From Zizania palustris (Eukaryota; Streptophyta; Magnoliopsida; Poales; Poaceae), in contig JAAALK010000286.1 of assembly GCA_019279435.1 (NCBI GenBank), positions 45,395,068 to 45,459,067 on the forward strand: a DNA stretch of 64,000 bases. The letters are read 5' to 3'. Positions 44,189-56,231 of the stretch are shown here, in pieces. Both the position numbers and the translations under genes were made by a program. The first letter of the stretch is position 1. Each line of letters starts with the position of its first letter. The notes under the pieces are model-generated. The model worked only from the letters and a program-made list of their open reading frames with translations, had not been told where the DNA came from and made no database searches.

Positions 44189-45518
44189 GATATTTTGCGT
44201 CAGTTTTCTTTCTTCTTTACTCTTTTCTTGAGTCTTTTGGTGTGTGTTCATATCATACATATTCACATATCACACTTTTGAGCCTGCTTCTGTTATATGA
44301 TTGAACTGCTTTACTTATTCTAGCTGGTACATGCTTTTGATTACTTGTCAATGATCATGCGTTGCTTCAGTTCATTTGATATGTCTGATATCTGTCATAT
44401 GCATGGCTTTTACACTTTAAACTTGAAAAATGATCACCATTGCTTCTGGTAACTAGCATGTGTAGGCTGAGTGCTTTTGCTATCTGTTACATGCCTTGTA
44501 GCTAGTTCATCACATAGATGCAGATATGCAACTTGGACATCTTTATGCTTTAACATGGAAAATGTGCTATAAAATGATAAAAATCAAAAATGCATGAAAA
44601 TTCCATTCCTTTTTATGCTTAAATCGAAAAGATCCAAGTGGGTTTGCTTTGTCGCATTATATTGTTCTGGATTGCTTACCATAGCACTTTGGTATGAACT
44701 AGGACAGTATAGTGTATGCCGAGACCAATGTCTTAAGCTTCTGATGGTCCAATTCTGGCCTAGGCTTGACTTGGTCGGTTAGCATAAGGCTTGACATGCA
44801 AATAACCCTTGGCAAAAAAAAAAATGACAAAGGAAAATGAAAAAGCCTGAACTTTAAAAGATAACAAGTTTGCTGAAGCCTGTTGTTTTGGACAATGCTT
44901 ATCTTGGTAGATCTCAGTTAGCTTCTGCATCTCCTGCTTTACCTTGCTTGTCTACTAGAAAATGTGGTGATGCTTTTATTTGCCAAAACTGAAAAATGCG
45001 TGCTAAATGACTTTCTTTAGATATCATCTGTTGCACTGATCATGCCATGTGTCTTGGACAGTATCTCTTTTGCTATACCTGTTAGATACTGTATTTGCAG
45101 TCCATCATATTTGAGAAGCATGCTTTCTTCACTCCACCTGCACCCCAATTGCATTCACTGCATATTTTGAGGGGGAGTTGCATTTCAGGGGGAGTCTGTG
45201 TCTCTTTTGAGTGCTTGATGAGTTCACTTGTCAACAAGGGGGAGAAAATTTGGGATCAGAGTTTAAGGGGGAGTTCTTACTCTGTTGATATCCTTGTTAT
45301 TCTGCAATCGCACTCATTTTGAGCTTTTACGTTTTGGTTAACCATAATGACCGTTTCTTGCTTTTGGTTGGCTTTTGGTCATTAGGGTTAAACTTTTACC
45401 TCATTTCTTCTTCTTCTTTGTTTTCTTGTGTTTTGTTTTCGTGTTTCCACATTTGTTCGCAGGTGCTGAAGAGCTGTGAAAAGAGGAATGTTGACAATGC
45501 ACTCATCAAGGGGGAGAT
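44189..45518 (+). other. Copia 3' non-coding region with repeated polypurine tracts
   Basis: No open frame of note; if an envelope-like gene was ever here it is gone. Purine tracts of the type AAGGGGGAG occur at 45169-45177, 45187-45193, 45236-45245 and 45265-45273, with the functional one directly before the LTR at 45508-45518. Repeated tracts are a described Sirevirus hallmark. Confidence 0.8.
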
Positions 45519-47485
45519 TGAGGAGCCATGCTGAATAGCGTGGGCCTCATGGCTCTAGAAGTGATGAGTCATTGTCAACGATAGTCAAAGAGGACTGAAG
45601 AAGAGAAGAGATCTGCTGTTTCATGGGCCGCGTGTGACTCAGGTACACGGGCAGCGAGCGACTGTCGGGCAGAGGAGGCTGCGAAGTCGGGCTGGCCCAA
45701 TCCGGGTGCATGGGCCAGAAACAGTAGAAGACCCACTAGGCTGTTGACCAGGACTGACTCAGGTACACGGGCGGTGAGCGATTGCCGGGCTGAGAGAGCT
45801 GCGGAGTCGGGACGGCCCAATCCGGGTACCTGGTGCAAAGCTGGTGGAGGCTTTGTCAGTTTCGGCGTAAAACTGACAACCGTTGATTCTGTATCCGACT
45901 GTCCAGAAGAATAGCTTCAGGATATGTCATCTGTTACTCTAGGCCCACAGTCAGTCAGTTGTGTCTGTAAAAATACCTAAGGGCAGTAAAGTCTTTTTCT
46001 GTATTTTTGAGTCTGTAAAACCCTAAGGGGCCGGTAGAATATTCCTAGTGTTGGGCTGCCTATAAATAGCACCCCAACCCCTAGGGTTTGGACTACCCTT
46101 TTTGCTGAAATTGAATACCACTCTTTGGGTCACTCTTTTCCCTGTCTTCTCTCTCCTGTGTGCGCCGCCAGGCCCTTGTGCTCCTCTGTTCGTGGCTCAT
46201 TTTTGCTCAAATCTCTTGGATGCTTTTAATCCTTGGTCCCTGGAGAATTTATTGTTTGCATCTGGTTGGTTTGGAGAGTTATTGAGTTGGATTCGGGCTG
46301 CTGTATTTATTTCTTGGGAAGAAGCTTCTTCGGCTGGGTGTGTTCTTCACGGTGGTAGTACTAGTTCTTGCTGTTGCAAATAGTACTGCCTTACTGTAGC
46401 TACAGTGTTCGGCTGCAGCTTTTCACCTTCTATTGCCCAGCTTTTTGATCGAAGCTGACAGTCTCTTTTGCCTTTTCTTGGTGTGTCTGCCGAAGCTCGG
46501 TTCTGTGCGAAGCCCCTCAACTCCGTGAGGCAAGCTCCGATCGAACCTTGTTAAAGGCTTCGCTCAGTTTTTCGAACTTCGGTTTCTGTGTCTGAGTTGC
46601 TAGCTTCGAAGTTCCCCTGTATCGAAATCATCGCATACTTCGAACTGGCATACTCCGAATCTATCTGTTCGAAGTGCACACTTCGTTAGGCTTCGAAGTG
46701 GGGTTCGAAGTTTCTGTCTGTTCTGACAGACTTCGCTTCTTTGTTCGAAGGTTGTCTGTTTGTGTGTTGTGTTCGAAGTTTGTGTGTTCGAAGGTTTAGC
46801 TCCGAAAGCTTTCGGTTCTAAGTGTGTTCGAAGTTTTGTCTTCGAAGTGTATACTCCGAAGAAGGCTTCGGCACTGTTTACTTCGCTCCGAAGCTCGTGA
46901 CTCGAAGTTGTGTTCGAAGTTTTGTCTTCGAAGCCCTCACTTCGAAGCAGGCTCCGACTTTGTCATCTTGCTCCGAAGCTTTTGGTGCGAAGCTGTATTC
47001 AAAGTCCTGTCTTCGAAGTGCATACTTCGAACCAGGCTCCGGCACTTCTTTTGCTTCGCTCCGAAGTACACTTCGCTTCTTTCACTTCGAACTAGGCTAG
47101 ACAGCGATACCGTCGGCATTTCGGACAGACTCCGACACCAACCTCCGAAGCAGACCTCGACGTGCGAAGGGGGCTTCGCCAACTTCCGAACAGGAGACAA
47201 CTTTGGACAGTAACTTCTCTTTTCACTTTATACATACTTAGATCATTTCATTGAGAAGTTTAGGCCTGTTATAATTTGTATATCTGCCTAGATTGCACTT
47301 CTTTAGATTTACACTATTTATCATCAGATGCTTCTAGGTTAGAAACCTTTAGACTTAGGCCTTCACTTTATTTTCTGCTGCGTAGTATTTTTGAGGTGCG
47401 TTGGGTATTGGGAACAGGCCATTGATTCAAAAGAATTTTTAAGGCGCCCATTCACCCCCCTCTGGTCGCTACTTTCGGTCCTACA
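45519..47485 (+). repeat. 3' LTR of the copia element
   Basis: 1967 bp, almost identical to 36206-38174. Confidence 0.93.
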
Positions 47486-47490
47486 CACTC

Positions 47491-48406
47491 GCTCAATCCT
47501 GTATCAAGCTCTTACAAGTTCTTACCAATGCAAGCATGAAGGTGTTGTACACCGACTTAACCACAAACACCATAGAGATTAGATGTATCGATGCTTTGGA
47601 AAACACTTGGTTGTACAAGTTGTAGTCAAATCTGTGGAGCTCTAGGTAGGCTGAAATATGTAGCAAGGAAAACTAGAACCACATTAGCATAAGCAAATTG
47701 AGTAATTGTTCAACGTCGGTATTGTGCTGATCCTAGGCTTGAACATACTAGAGACGCGAGCCTAGACACAAACGATACCACCAAACCGCAAAAGGTAGAA
47801 CTAGCTTTCCTCCTCTTTTGTCACAAGTTTTCTTTCTTCACTTTTTTTCTCTTTTCTCTTTTTTTGGTGCAGCTTTTTTTCTTCTTTTTGAGCACCTTTC
47901 TGCCTTTTTTTCCTTTTTTTCTCTCTTTTTTTAAAGAACAACAAATGACAAGGTGACTCTTAGCATAGAACTCCCGAACCTTGTACGTCCCAAAACAGAA
48001 CGCAAACGACCGAATATGAAGATGACTCTAAAAGGGAAAACACAGATCTGGTTGTAAGCTTTCCAAAAAGTATTAAAACTCTCCAATCCGAGTTTGCATG
48101 TGCGATATATGATAGTTTTAGTAACACCTGCACAACCTGCCCGAATTCTACCCGAATTCCAGAATAACAAACCGACTAAACAGAACAAAACATGGTGGTA
48201 AAAACGTGACAAGAACTCGAAACTCTAAACGAACTAAATGCTAAGACCAGCAACTTCACACGACGATGCAACCAAAAACTCAAAATACCGATACTAAGCA
48301 GAACTAGTAATAGACTCAAGAGGCTTGGATCTCGGGTAATTTTTTTGTGTGGCTTTTTCTGGACTGTAGGAAAAAAATGAAATAAAAACTCACTGAGCAA
48401 CGAAAT
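47491..48406 (-). other. 5' leader of the gag-only element
   Basis: Non-coding part between its primer-binding site and the nested copia. On the plus strand 47810-47935 is an extreme T/C tract (A/G-rich in element orientation). No protein recognised. Confidence 0.6.
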
Positions 48407-48417
48407 CTCTGATACCA
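48407..48417 (-). other. Primer-binding site of the gag-only element
   Basis: Minus strand TGGTATCAGAG, two bases inside the LTR at 48420. It fixes the orientation of the element. Confidence 0.85.
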
Positions 48418-48419
48418 CT

Positions 48420-49550
48420 TGATGGGGGAATTGGAAGGGTGGCCCGATCTTTCGGTGAGTTGATAAGATAAGATAACTTCGATTGATGGGAGACGACGTT
48501 GACGACCTGACTACAACCGTACGAGACATTCGTGTTGCGCCTTAGCGATCGATACACCAACTCCAAGGGCTGTTGATCTTATCGGTGATCAACCTTGTTC
48601 CTGCAAGTAATCGAAGAACGAGCAAGAACAAGATAAAGGAGCAACTAGTATTGCTGGATGTGAAAGACGCACAGGGATAGTTGGGGTTCTGAAACGTGAA
48701 ACTGGCGATCTAACCGATCACGGGTTTACACGGACAAGTAGCATTGGCTAAACTTTTATCTAATCAAAACCCAAATTACAACTGAAGTCTCTAGGGGTAT
48801 TTATAGCCCTAGGGACGTCCCCAAAGTATGGAAACTTATTACATATGGAAACTACTAATTATTTCCAAAACAGAATTACTAGAAAAAAAGAAACTTAGAT
48901 CCTTAAGCCTTGGCCGGGATTGTTTCTGTGGAATAAATATATTATCTTCCATGTAGACATCCTCAGCTTTCCAAAAAGTCCAAGATCATCTAAATCGGAG
49001 CTTCCATGTGAAAGATATGCATGTGTGAATCTCGTGCTCTCCTTAAAGTCCGAGTCTGAGTAACACGCATTGTTTGTGTTATTGCAATCTCCTCGGATTG
49101 AATATGGAAGTGTAGGTGCATTCGTTAGAAATAGGACATCTCAAGCTTTCCAAAAAGTCCACGATAATACAAATCGGAGCTGCCATGTAAAAGTTGTTCA
49201 TGTTTGAATTTGTTACTGTCCATGCAGTCCGAATCCAAGTCGAAAACATGTAGAAGTTAATCTCCACTTTCTCTTGGCACATAAATAACGTCCCAAAATT
49301 GTATATTATGTTTTCATGGCCTTGACTTGGTCCCCAATCAACTTCCATGATGTTCCATGCTCTTGATGTGCTCTTAACGTGTCGCTTAATTCATGAAAGA
49401 ATTTCTGTAATTGAAAACAAAACTAGCTCATGGTGTAGCATCCTTAGCTCAAATATATAAAATGTAAATCTAATATAGAATGAATGAACCTTGGGTTGTT
49501 TATTGTAAAGTACAAGCATGGTTATATCTGAGCTAGTGATGTCCTCATCA
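48420..49550 (-). repeat. 5' LTR of the gag-only element
   Basis: 1131 bp. Ends TGATGAGG...CCCCATCA in element orientation, with many substitutions relative to 33476-34599. Confidence 0.9.
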
Positions 49551-49856
49551 CATCTGATTGTATTCTTCCTTCAGTCGCCCTCGTCATGATCGTAGTTCGC
49601 TTGGTTTGGCTTCATCTCAGTAGTGCAATGTTCACTTTCTCTAATTTCTTCTCCTCTCTCTCCTTAGAGCTCCTCCTCTCATGTGGTCGTTTTCCTTCTC
49701 GATTGTGGGGCATTTCTCGATCTTGTCAGAGTTCTGGTCTAGGAGAAGTTTGGCTTGCCTGTTTTTTAATTTCGTCGGTGTGATGGTAGTTGCGTTAGCA
49801 GTGGAGCGCTGGTTTGGTCGTGCAACAAAGTTGTAAGGTCATGTTTTGGTTGTTTA

Positions 49857-50334
49857 GGGGCAGTTTGAAGGCATCTTCAAAGTTAGGGGTTTAGTTCAGG
49901 CAAAAGCTTTGCCCAACTTGGTTACGCCGACATCGATGACACTTTTTAGTGCCATGTTCCTATTTTGATGCTTTGTAATGTAACCATTCTCTCACTCTAT
50001 AGTGAGACTTTTTGGTGAAAACTTAGTCTAAGTATTTTAGGCGGATGACGACGACGCTTCAGCGTCGTAATCTTCTTGGAGGCATTATTTTGAAGGTGTT
50101 GTAGTCTTGTTGGTGTCTCTCTTGCTAGCGTTGACCGGTGTCACTTAGCGATAACTTGCTTTTTGTTAGTGTTGTTCTTGGTTAGTGGGAGGTTGTTGCT
50201 GGCTCGTATGGTGTATAATATTTCGTTTTTTTGTGATTACAATCTCTTGGTATTATAATATTGTAATTTTTTCTCTATTTTAATTAATACAATCTGACTG
50301 TATTTTTTGTTGCTTTTCTTAAAAAAATAAAAAT
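49857..50334 (+). mobile_element. Candidate non-LTR retrotransposon 3' tail, copy 2
   Basis: Counterpart of 10740-11205, with the same T-rich and A-rich terminus. Confidence 0.3.
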
Positions 50335-50533
50335 GGGTAGTAATATTTGTTATCCCTTTTCTTAATACTAATAATGTAGAAAGTTAGAAATTACTATATA
50401 TCGAAACTTAATGAGCATTAATCTAGAAAAGCGTAAAAGTAAAAAAAAATATTTAAGACATTTTTCTTAAGATGCTTTACATTTAATTATGTCGTAGAAA
50501 ATGTACCACGCTGGGCCGTGAAGGGATCACATC

Positions 50534-53027
50534 ATGGGGGACCGGGACGCCGCCTACGCCAAGCGCGTGCTGCTCGCCTCCGGCGGCGACGTCATCTCGC
50601 GGGGGATCGCCTCCGGCCTCGTCACCCATGGCTGCAGGTGCGTGCGGACCACCTACCTCGCCCCCTCGCGGCGTCCCTCCCCGCTCTCTCCCTTCTCCGT
50701 CGGTCCTCGGCTATATCTCTGATTCGTCTTCGGCGCTAGCGTGGTTCTGGTCGGCGACGAGGGCGCACTCGCTGGGACGGCGGAGGAGGCGCGGCGCTGC
50801 GGGGGCGGAGGGGTCGCGGTGGTGGGGCTTGATCTCGACGCCTGCGACGAGGCGGCCGTCGACGCGGCGGTGGACAGGGCGTGGCGCTGCTTTGCCGGCC
50901 TGGATGCCATTGTGATCTGCTACTCCTACGAGGGTCGGTACCGAATTTCTACCTGCTACTGCAGTGCTACTTCTTAGTTTGTTCGTTGCTTGCAAGAAAT
51001 TCCTCCGGCCGGCTTCAATTTCTGCACCTGTAGTCCAAATCAAAGCACTTTGCCATGCTCCCAAAATCCCATTCCGTTGGCTCTTCGGGTTATTAGCTTG
51101 CCACTTTACGCTGCCTACTCTCCTAGTTATTATGGGCGTATTCATTTCAGCGTGAGTTTGTGGGACAATCAAGTCAATCGTGTTCTCATAGTGCTTTTAT
51201 CCTGTATGCTAGCTTTCAAACTTTAATCGTTGTACAAATTGTAGCAGTGACTATAACACAATCTTGAAGCTTGTGCCATCCAACAATACTGAGATTTTGT
51301 TCTCATTCACTTTAAGTTGTCAATTACTACCCTTCATATACAGATGTTTGTTTTACCAAATGAGCAGGTGAAGTGCAAGATTGCCTCAATATAAGTGAAG
51401 ATGAGTTCAAGAAGACCATGAAAGTGAATGTAATGACACCTTGGTTTCTAGTAAAGGCAATTGCCAAGAAGTTCCGGGACTCGGAATCTAGTTCTGGTGG
51501 GTCTGTTGTGTTCTTAACTCAGATTATTGGCGCTGAAAGAGGATTGTATCCTGGTGCCGCAGCATATGGTACAAGTTTGGGTGCTATTCACCAATTGGTC
51601 CGGGTAAGCGTTCTTCTTGTCTAGGGCTGCTGCTAGGAGCTTGGTACTAGTGTTCTTCTTTCATCATTGTGCGTTATTCATGCCTTCTCAATGCCTAACT
51701 CAAAGCCTGAAAATAAATGTAAATTTGCAATGCTAGTGAAATGCATAAATACATAAACTAGTTGTATTGTTAGTTCTCCACTTAATACCCTTCTGCTAGA
51801 ATTTTGGGATAGAGCTATATGAATATTTCAGAAATTCTTAAATAAATCTCAAAGGCTTTTCGGACTCGACAGTCGGCATTGCCGAGTGCCGAATTTGTAC
51901 CAAGACTCGGGAGTTGGGGTCAGCACTGTCGAGTGCTTGATCCAAGTCAGGACTCAAGGAGTCAGAGGTCGGCTTACCGAGCCCGACCACATATTCTCGG
52001 AATCTGACTCCTTGCCTTATGAGGACATGGTCTTTCCTTTTCTTGTTCTGATTCTTTGGGATCGTTTTCTTGTTCTGATTCTTTGGGATCGTGGTGAAGT
52101 TTACGGGATATGGTTATATGAAAACTGATTTGATTACGATCATAATCGCGATATGAGATCTGGTTGATCCTATATAAATACTCGTAAATCTGGATGAATC
52201 ATTTAGATGAGAATCATAACAGAACCATGTTAGGGTTCTAGTTGTCCATTCTCCTTGTTGTGTTGTAGTCGTAGTTTACTCCATTCCGTTCGTCGGCGTG
52301 CACCGAGAACGGGAGAGCAGGTTTTCAAAATCTGTCGTCTTTACGATCCTGCACCAAGAGAGGCCGAATAAGGTTTTTGGGAAGCGCTCCACGTGACTGC
52401 TTAAGTTTGTTATCACGGCGTGTCTTCCGTCTATATCTATCATCGGTAGTCGGGTGTTGCCAAAGTAGGAGTACTTCTGCACCAACTGTAGATCCATCTT
52501 CAGCAACCGTATAACATGTGGTTTATTTTTCTGTACGGTTTTTAATCATACTTTGCGAAAACATAATTACTGTGTTTTGCGAAAACATAATTACTGTGTT
52601 CATGCTAAATCTACCATGAATTATCTTATTTAGAAATTAGTCGTGAAATTGCCTAATATTCCAATGCCAGATTCAGTTAACAATTGTGCATGGATGTAAT
52701 TGGTTTCGATTGAGTAGTATTCAGAATTAATGTTTGTTCTTGCCTCAGCTCTCAGCAATGGAGCTCGGAAAGCACAAGGTCAGAGTGAACGCAGTCTGCC
52801 GCGGGCTGCACCTGCTCGACAAGTTCCCGGTGTCCGTGGGGAAAGAGAAGGCGGAGAAGGCAACGGGGGATGTGATGCCCCTGCGGCGATGGCTGGACCC
52901 GGAGAAGGACCTGGCGTCCACCGTGCTGTACCTGGTCGGAGACGAGTCTCGCTACATGACGGGCACCACCGTCTACGTGGATGGCGCCCAGTCCATCGTG
53001 CGCCCACGCATGCGCTCCTTCATGTAG
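50534..53027 (+). CDS. Atypical short-chain dehydrogenase/reductase (SDR), copy 2
   Basis: Exons 50534-50637, 50740-50933, 51368-51603, 52749-53027; 270 residues. All frames and splice sites are intact, so it is potentially functional. Residue differences seen from copy 1: Ser for Phe in exon 1 (GIASGL), Asp for Tyr in exon 2 (LDLDAC), Lys for Asn in exon 3 (DEFKKTM). Intron 2 keeps about 46 bp and 16 bp that copy 1 has lost. It has the same missing SDR catalytic signature (YGTSL where YxxxK is expected). Confidence 0.85.
51852..52510 (+). mobile_element. Probable solo-LTR-like fragment in SDR intron 3, copy 2
   Basis: Counterpart of 12661-13320, with the TATATAAATA element near 52172. Confidence 0.35.
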
Positions 53028-53221
53028 AACTAGAAGTAGAGCTATCATATCACTGCACCAACCTGGCCGCCTCAAGGACATATACGTACTTCTACTTGCT
53101 TAATTACTTTCGATGCACAAATAAAAAACTTTTATTTTTAATATATTTTATCTATCATTTTATAATATTAATTTCTTATTAACTAAAATTATTTTTGCTT
53201 TTTACTATCGTCACTAATTTT

Positions 53222-53430
53222 TAGCCATGATCACGTCGAATATTAGACACTAATTAAAAAGATGATAAAACTAATTGCAGAAACTCTACATTAATTCGCG
53301 AGACGAATCTATTAAGATTAAGTACCACATTGTCAAATCATGAACTAATTAGGTTTAATAGATTCGTCTTACAAACTAGTCCTTATTCACGTATTTAATT
53401 TTATAATTAGTTTATATTTGATCCTTCTAA
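53222..53430. mobile_element. Fold-back MITE remnant, copy 2
   Basis: Counterpart of 14044-14270, with a ~30 bp deletion in the loop. Confidence 0.5.
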
Positions 53431-53671
53431 GAGTATCTTCAATGGTTGGCTATTTCACCAGCTACATTCACTCTTTTTTCTATGTGGATAGAAAATGTGG
53501 AGAAAAAAAGAATAGCTAGCGACGAGCTAATAGATATGAGATTTCACGTATTTTAAGAAATTGAGTGTATTACGTGTGGAACCAAGTACTAGTGGTGAGA
53601 TAAATTATTATTTTTATTTTTCTCTCAGCTCCACATCAGTTAGCTATTTGAGATAACTATTATAGATGCTC
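53431..53671. mobile_element. Tourist-like MITE A, copy 2
   Basis: Counterpart of 14273-14484, full length (241 bp), TAA flanks. Confidence 0.7.
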
Positions 53672-53720
53672 TAATGTAACCTTGTGATCCAAACAAATTA
53701 AACGAGACCTTATGATTTTA

Positions 53721-53960
53721 GAGCATCTCCAATTGTTATCTATTTCACTAGCTATATTCATTCTCTTTCCTACATGGATAGAAGATATTGGAAAAAAGAG
53801 AATAGCTAGCGACGAGCTAATAGATAGGAGATTTCACGTATTTCAAGAAATTGAGTATATTACGTGTGGGACCAAGTACTAGTGGTAAAATAAATTATTA
53901 TTTTTATTTTTCTCTCAGTTTCTTATCAGCTAGCTATTTGAGACAATCATCGTGATGCTC
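53721..53960. mobile_element. Tourist-like MITE B, copy 2
   Basis: Counterpart of 14534-14774, with an intact GATGCTC right end. Confidence 0.65.
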
Positions 53961-54089
53961 TTGTCGCTATGTTTGCCTCGATATCTTCCCATTCAAGGTC
54001 CAATCATACAAGCCGACAACTACAAATGAAGCTATATATGTATGTATACGTACGTCCGTTTACGAGGATGAGAGCTAGTTGAGAGGTGA

Positions 54090-56231
54090 TCAATGGATGC
54101 AGGCACCGGGGACCGTCCATTTGGCCGCCGGCCTGGCCCAGTGAGGCATCCTGGTGTAGTTGTTCCAGTCATGGAGCACGGTCCTGAGGTCACGGAGCTT
54201 GGGGGCGAGGCCGACGCAGCAGTTGGCGTGCATGGTGCAGACCTTGCCGAGGTCCTTGCCGTAGCTGCAGAAGCCGGCGATGTAGGCGGTGTCCAGGTAC
54301 TGCACCTTGAGCCGCAGCCTCTTCACCATCTCCTCCTTGATCCGGTTGAACACCGGCTGCTCGTTCATGCCGGGGTACCTGCTCCTCGACTCGTGCCACT
54401 CCTTGGTCATGGCGATCGTCCTCTCGTTCGGCTTCACGTAGAAGAAGCCCGTGTTCGGGAAGCTGTTCATGTTGTCGGGGTCGCCCATGTACACGTCGCT
54501 CGAGATGGCCATGTCCGCGTACACCGTCACGTGCTTCAATGGGTTCCGGAGCCACATGATGTCAACGTCCTGACACGATTCCATCCACTTTACATTATTC
54601 TAACTTAATTGTTTTTTCCGTTTCTCTCCAATTAAAATACAAATTAACACGAGAGGTGTTAGCATCAATAATGTTTCATTTAGAACCGTACTAAAATACA
54701 AAAAAAATCATATTACGTTTTAACACTGGACGAAAATTATTTCACCGTATTATAAAAAAATATTTTAAACGGACAAAACATTCAACGATCTTATTCACAT
54801 CACGAAGAAACAACTATATAAAACAATCTTATTGTTATCTTTTCGTAGTTAAAACTCAATATTTTATACGTAGGAGTAAAATATTTTCATGCGCGGGAGT
54901 AAAATATTTTGACCTAGATTTGACTGTATTTCTTTATTTATTTTACTGAAATATTGTTTACTAAGTATTAAAGTATCGTCTGATTTTTTTAAAACAAATT
55001 AGGACATATATCCATATACATGTATAATAGGTATGGGTATTTTTGGATATGATGTGATTTGGATCGATAGTACTTACGGTGAAGAGGAAGTTGTAGCCGA
55101 GCTGGAGGATGCGGCGCTGGAGCTTGAGCTTGCTCCAGACGAGCTCCAGGTAGTCCTCGGAGAGGAAGAACTTCTCGGAGGTGAAGTCGATGCCGGCCAT
55201 GGTGTAGAGGTAGCAATGCGGGTGGACTTCCCGGCAGCGGGCGAGCGCCGTGGGGTCCATGGCCACGATGAGGACGTGGCGGAGGAGCTCCGTCGTGCCG
55301 TCGCCGACGCGGAAGCTCTCCAGGAAGAGGTCCAGCAGCGAGTTGGGCGCCGCGAACGCGTGGTTCACGCACGTGATGATCACCGTCCGGTCGTCCGTCG
55401 CCGCCCGCGCCACCGCCGCCGCCAACCCCCGGAATTCTCCCGCCTGCCGCCACACAACAACACCATCATATCCATCAGTGCCGCGCGCCGCGTGTACAGC
55501 TGAACAGCTCAGTAGCTTCAACGATTAACAGAGATAAACCAGTTGATTGATTTGTCGATCCGATCGACTAGTTCTTGGCTTCTTGCCACTTCTTTAATTG
55601 ACATCACCGTATAAATTCAATGCTCGCAGATTTTAGCAGAGCATGTCTGAAAATGCCAATATTTACTTCTATATATCCTTTTGGAAAAACAAGAAATTTG
55701 AGGTGCCGCTCTGTTTTTGCTCTGGCTTTTTTCTGAATTATCTGAACGGCAATTAGAGAACAATTGCGCGGCGCAGAGCTGATCACCGATTGATGAACGG
55801 ATCAGAGCTCAAGACGAAGTAGCATAGCAACTGAATTAAGCACGCCAAATCGATGAATTACTGACCTCTTCTTCAGGATCTTTGCTTGGAAGATGGTCAG
55901 CGGCTAATGGTGGAGAGGCGGCGGCAGCAGCAGGAGGAGGAGGAGGAGGAGGCTTGGCAGTGGTGTTAGAGTCTCCGCGAGCAGCTGCCGCTCCACGATC
56001 CTCGGTCGGCGCCGGCGCCGGCGCCGGCGTCGTTCCGTTGCTGCAGTGCGGCAGGTCTCTCCAGCGGCCGGAGATCAGTTGCACCGGCGCCCTGCTGGCA
56101 GCTGAGCGGCTGTACTCCGGCATCTGGTACTGGAAGAGCAGCACGACGGTGAGCGTCGCGACGGAGCCGAGCACGAAGGACGCCGCCTGCCGGCCCGTGG
56201 CCTCCCCGGCGACGTGCAGCTTGGACGCCAT
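54090..56231 (-). CDS. Golgi-type putative glycosyltransferase (Nucleotid_trans family), copy 2
   Basis: Exons 55866-56231, 55078-55443, 54090-54569 on the minus strand, 403 residues. Five residues are lost in the Pro/Ala stem (shorter Ala run and one fewer Pro-Ala repeat). In exon 2 one Lys is Glu (FLSEDYLEL). The DxD is at D245/D247, again immediately after the exon 2/3 junction. Exon 3 appears identical to copy 1, whereas intron 2 (54570-55077) is very different in sequence and length. The promoter has lost the TATA-containing bases present upstream of copy 1. Confidence 0.88.

Larger units (their letters stand above)
36206..47485 (+). mobile_element. Sirevirus-like Ty1/copia retrotransposon, nested
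   Basis: 11.28 kb. The target duplication is CACTC (36201-36205 and 47486-47490) in the leader of the gag-only element. LTRs of 1969 and 1967 bp start TGAGGAGCC and end CCTACA. They differ by only about five substitutions and a short C-run length change that I could find, so the insertion is recent (roughly 0.1 Myr at commonly used grass rates). Met-tRNA PBS at 38177-38187, long gag with coiled coil, complete pol, and multiple purine tracts before the 3' LTR: the Sirevirus combination. Probably transposition-competent apart from the gag/pol frame changes. Confidence 0.93.
33476..49550 (-). mobile_element. Gag-only LTR retrotransposon, minus strand, interrupted by a copia element
   Basis: LTRs are at 48420-49550 (5' LTR in element orientation) and 33476-34599 (3' LTR). 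The ends are TGATG...CATCA. The target duplication is CATCT (33471-33475, 49551-49555), with an uninterrupted site in copy 1 at 10416-10420. A primer-binding site complementary to initiator Met-tRNA is at 48407-48417 and a purine tract at 34600-34616, both on the minus strand. Without the nested copia the element is about 4.8 kb and codes only for a gag-like protein, so it must borrow enzymes from another element. The LTRs differ at roughly 9-10% of positions by eye, so the insertion is old. Confidence 0.9.
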
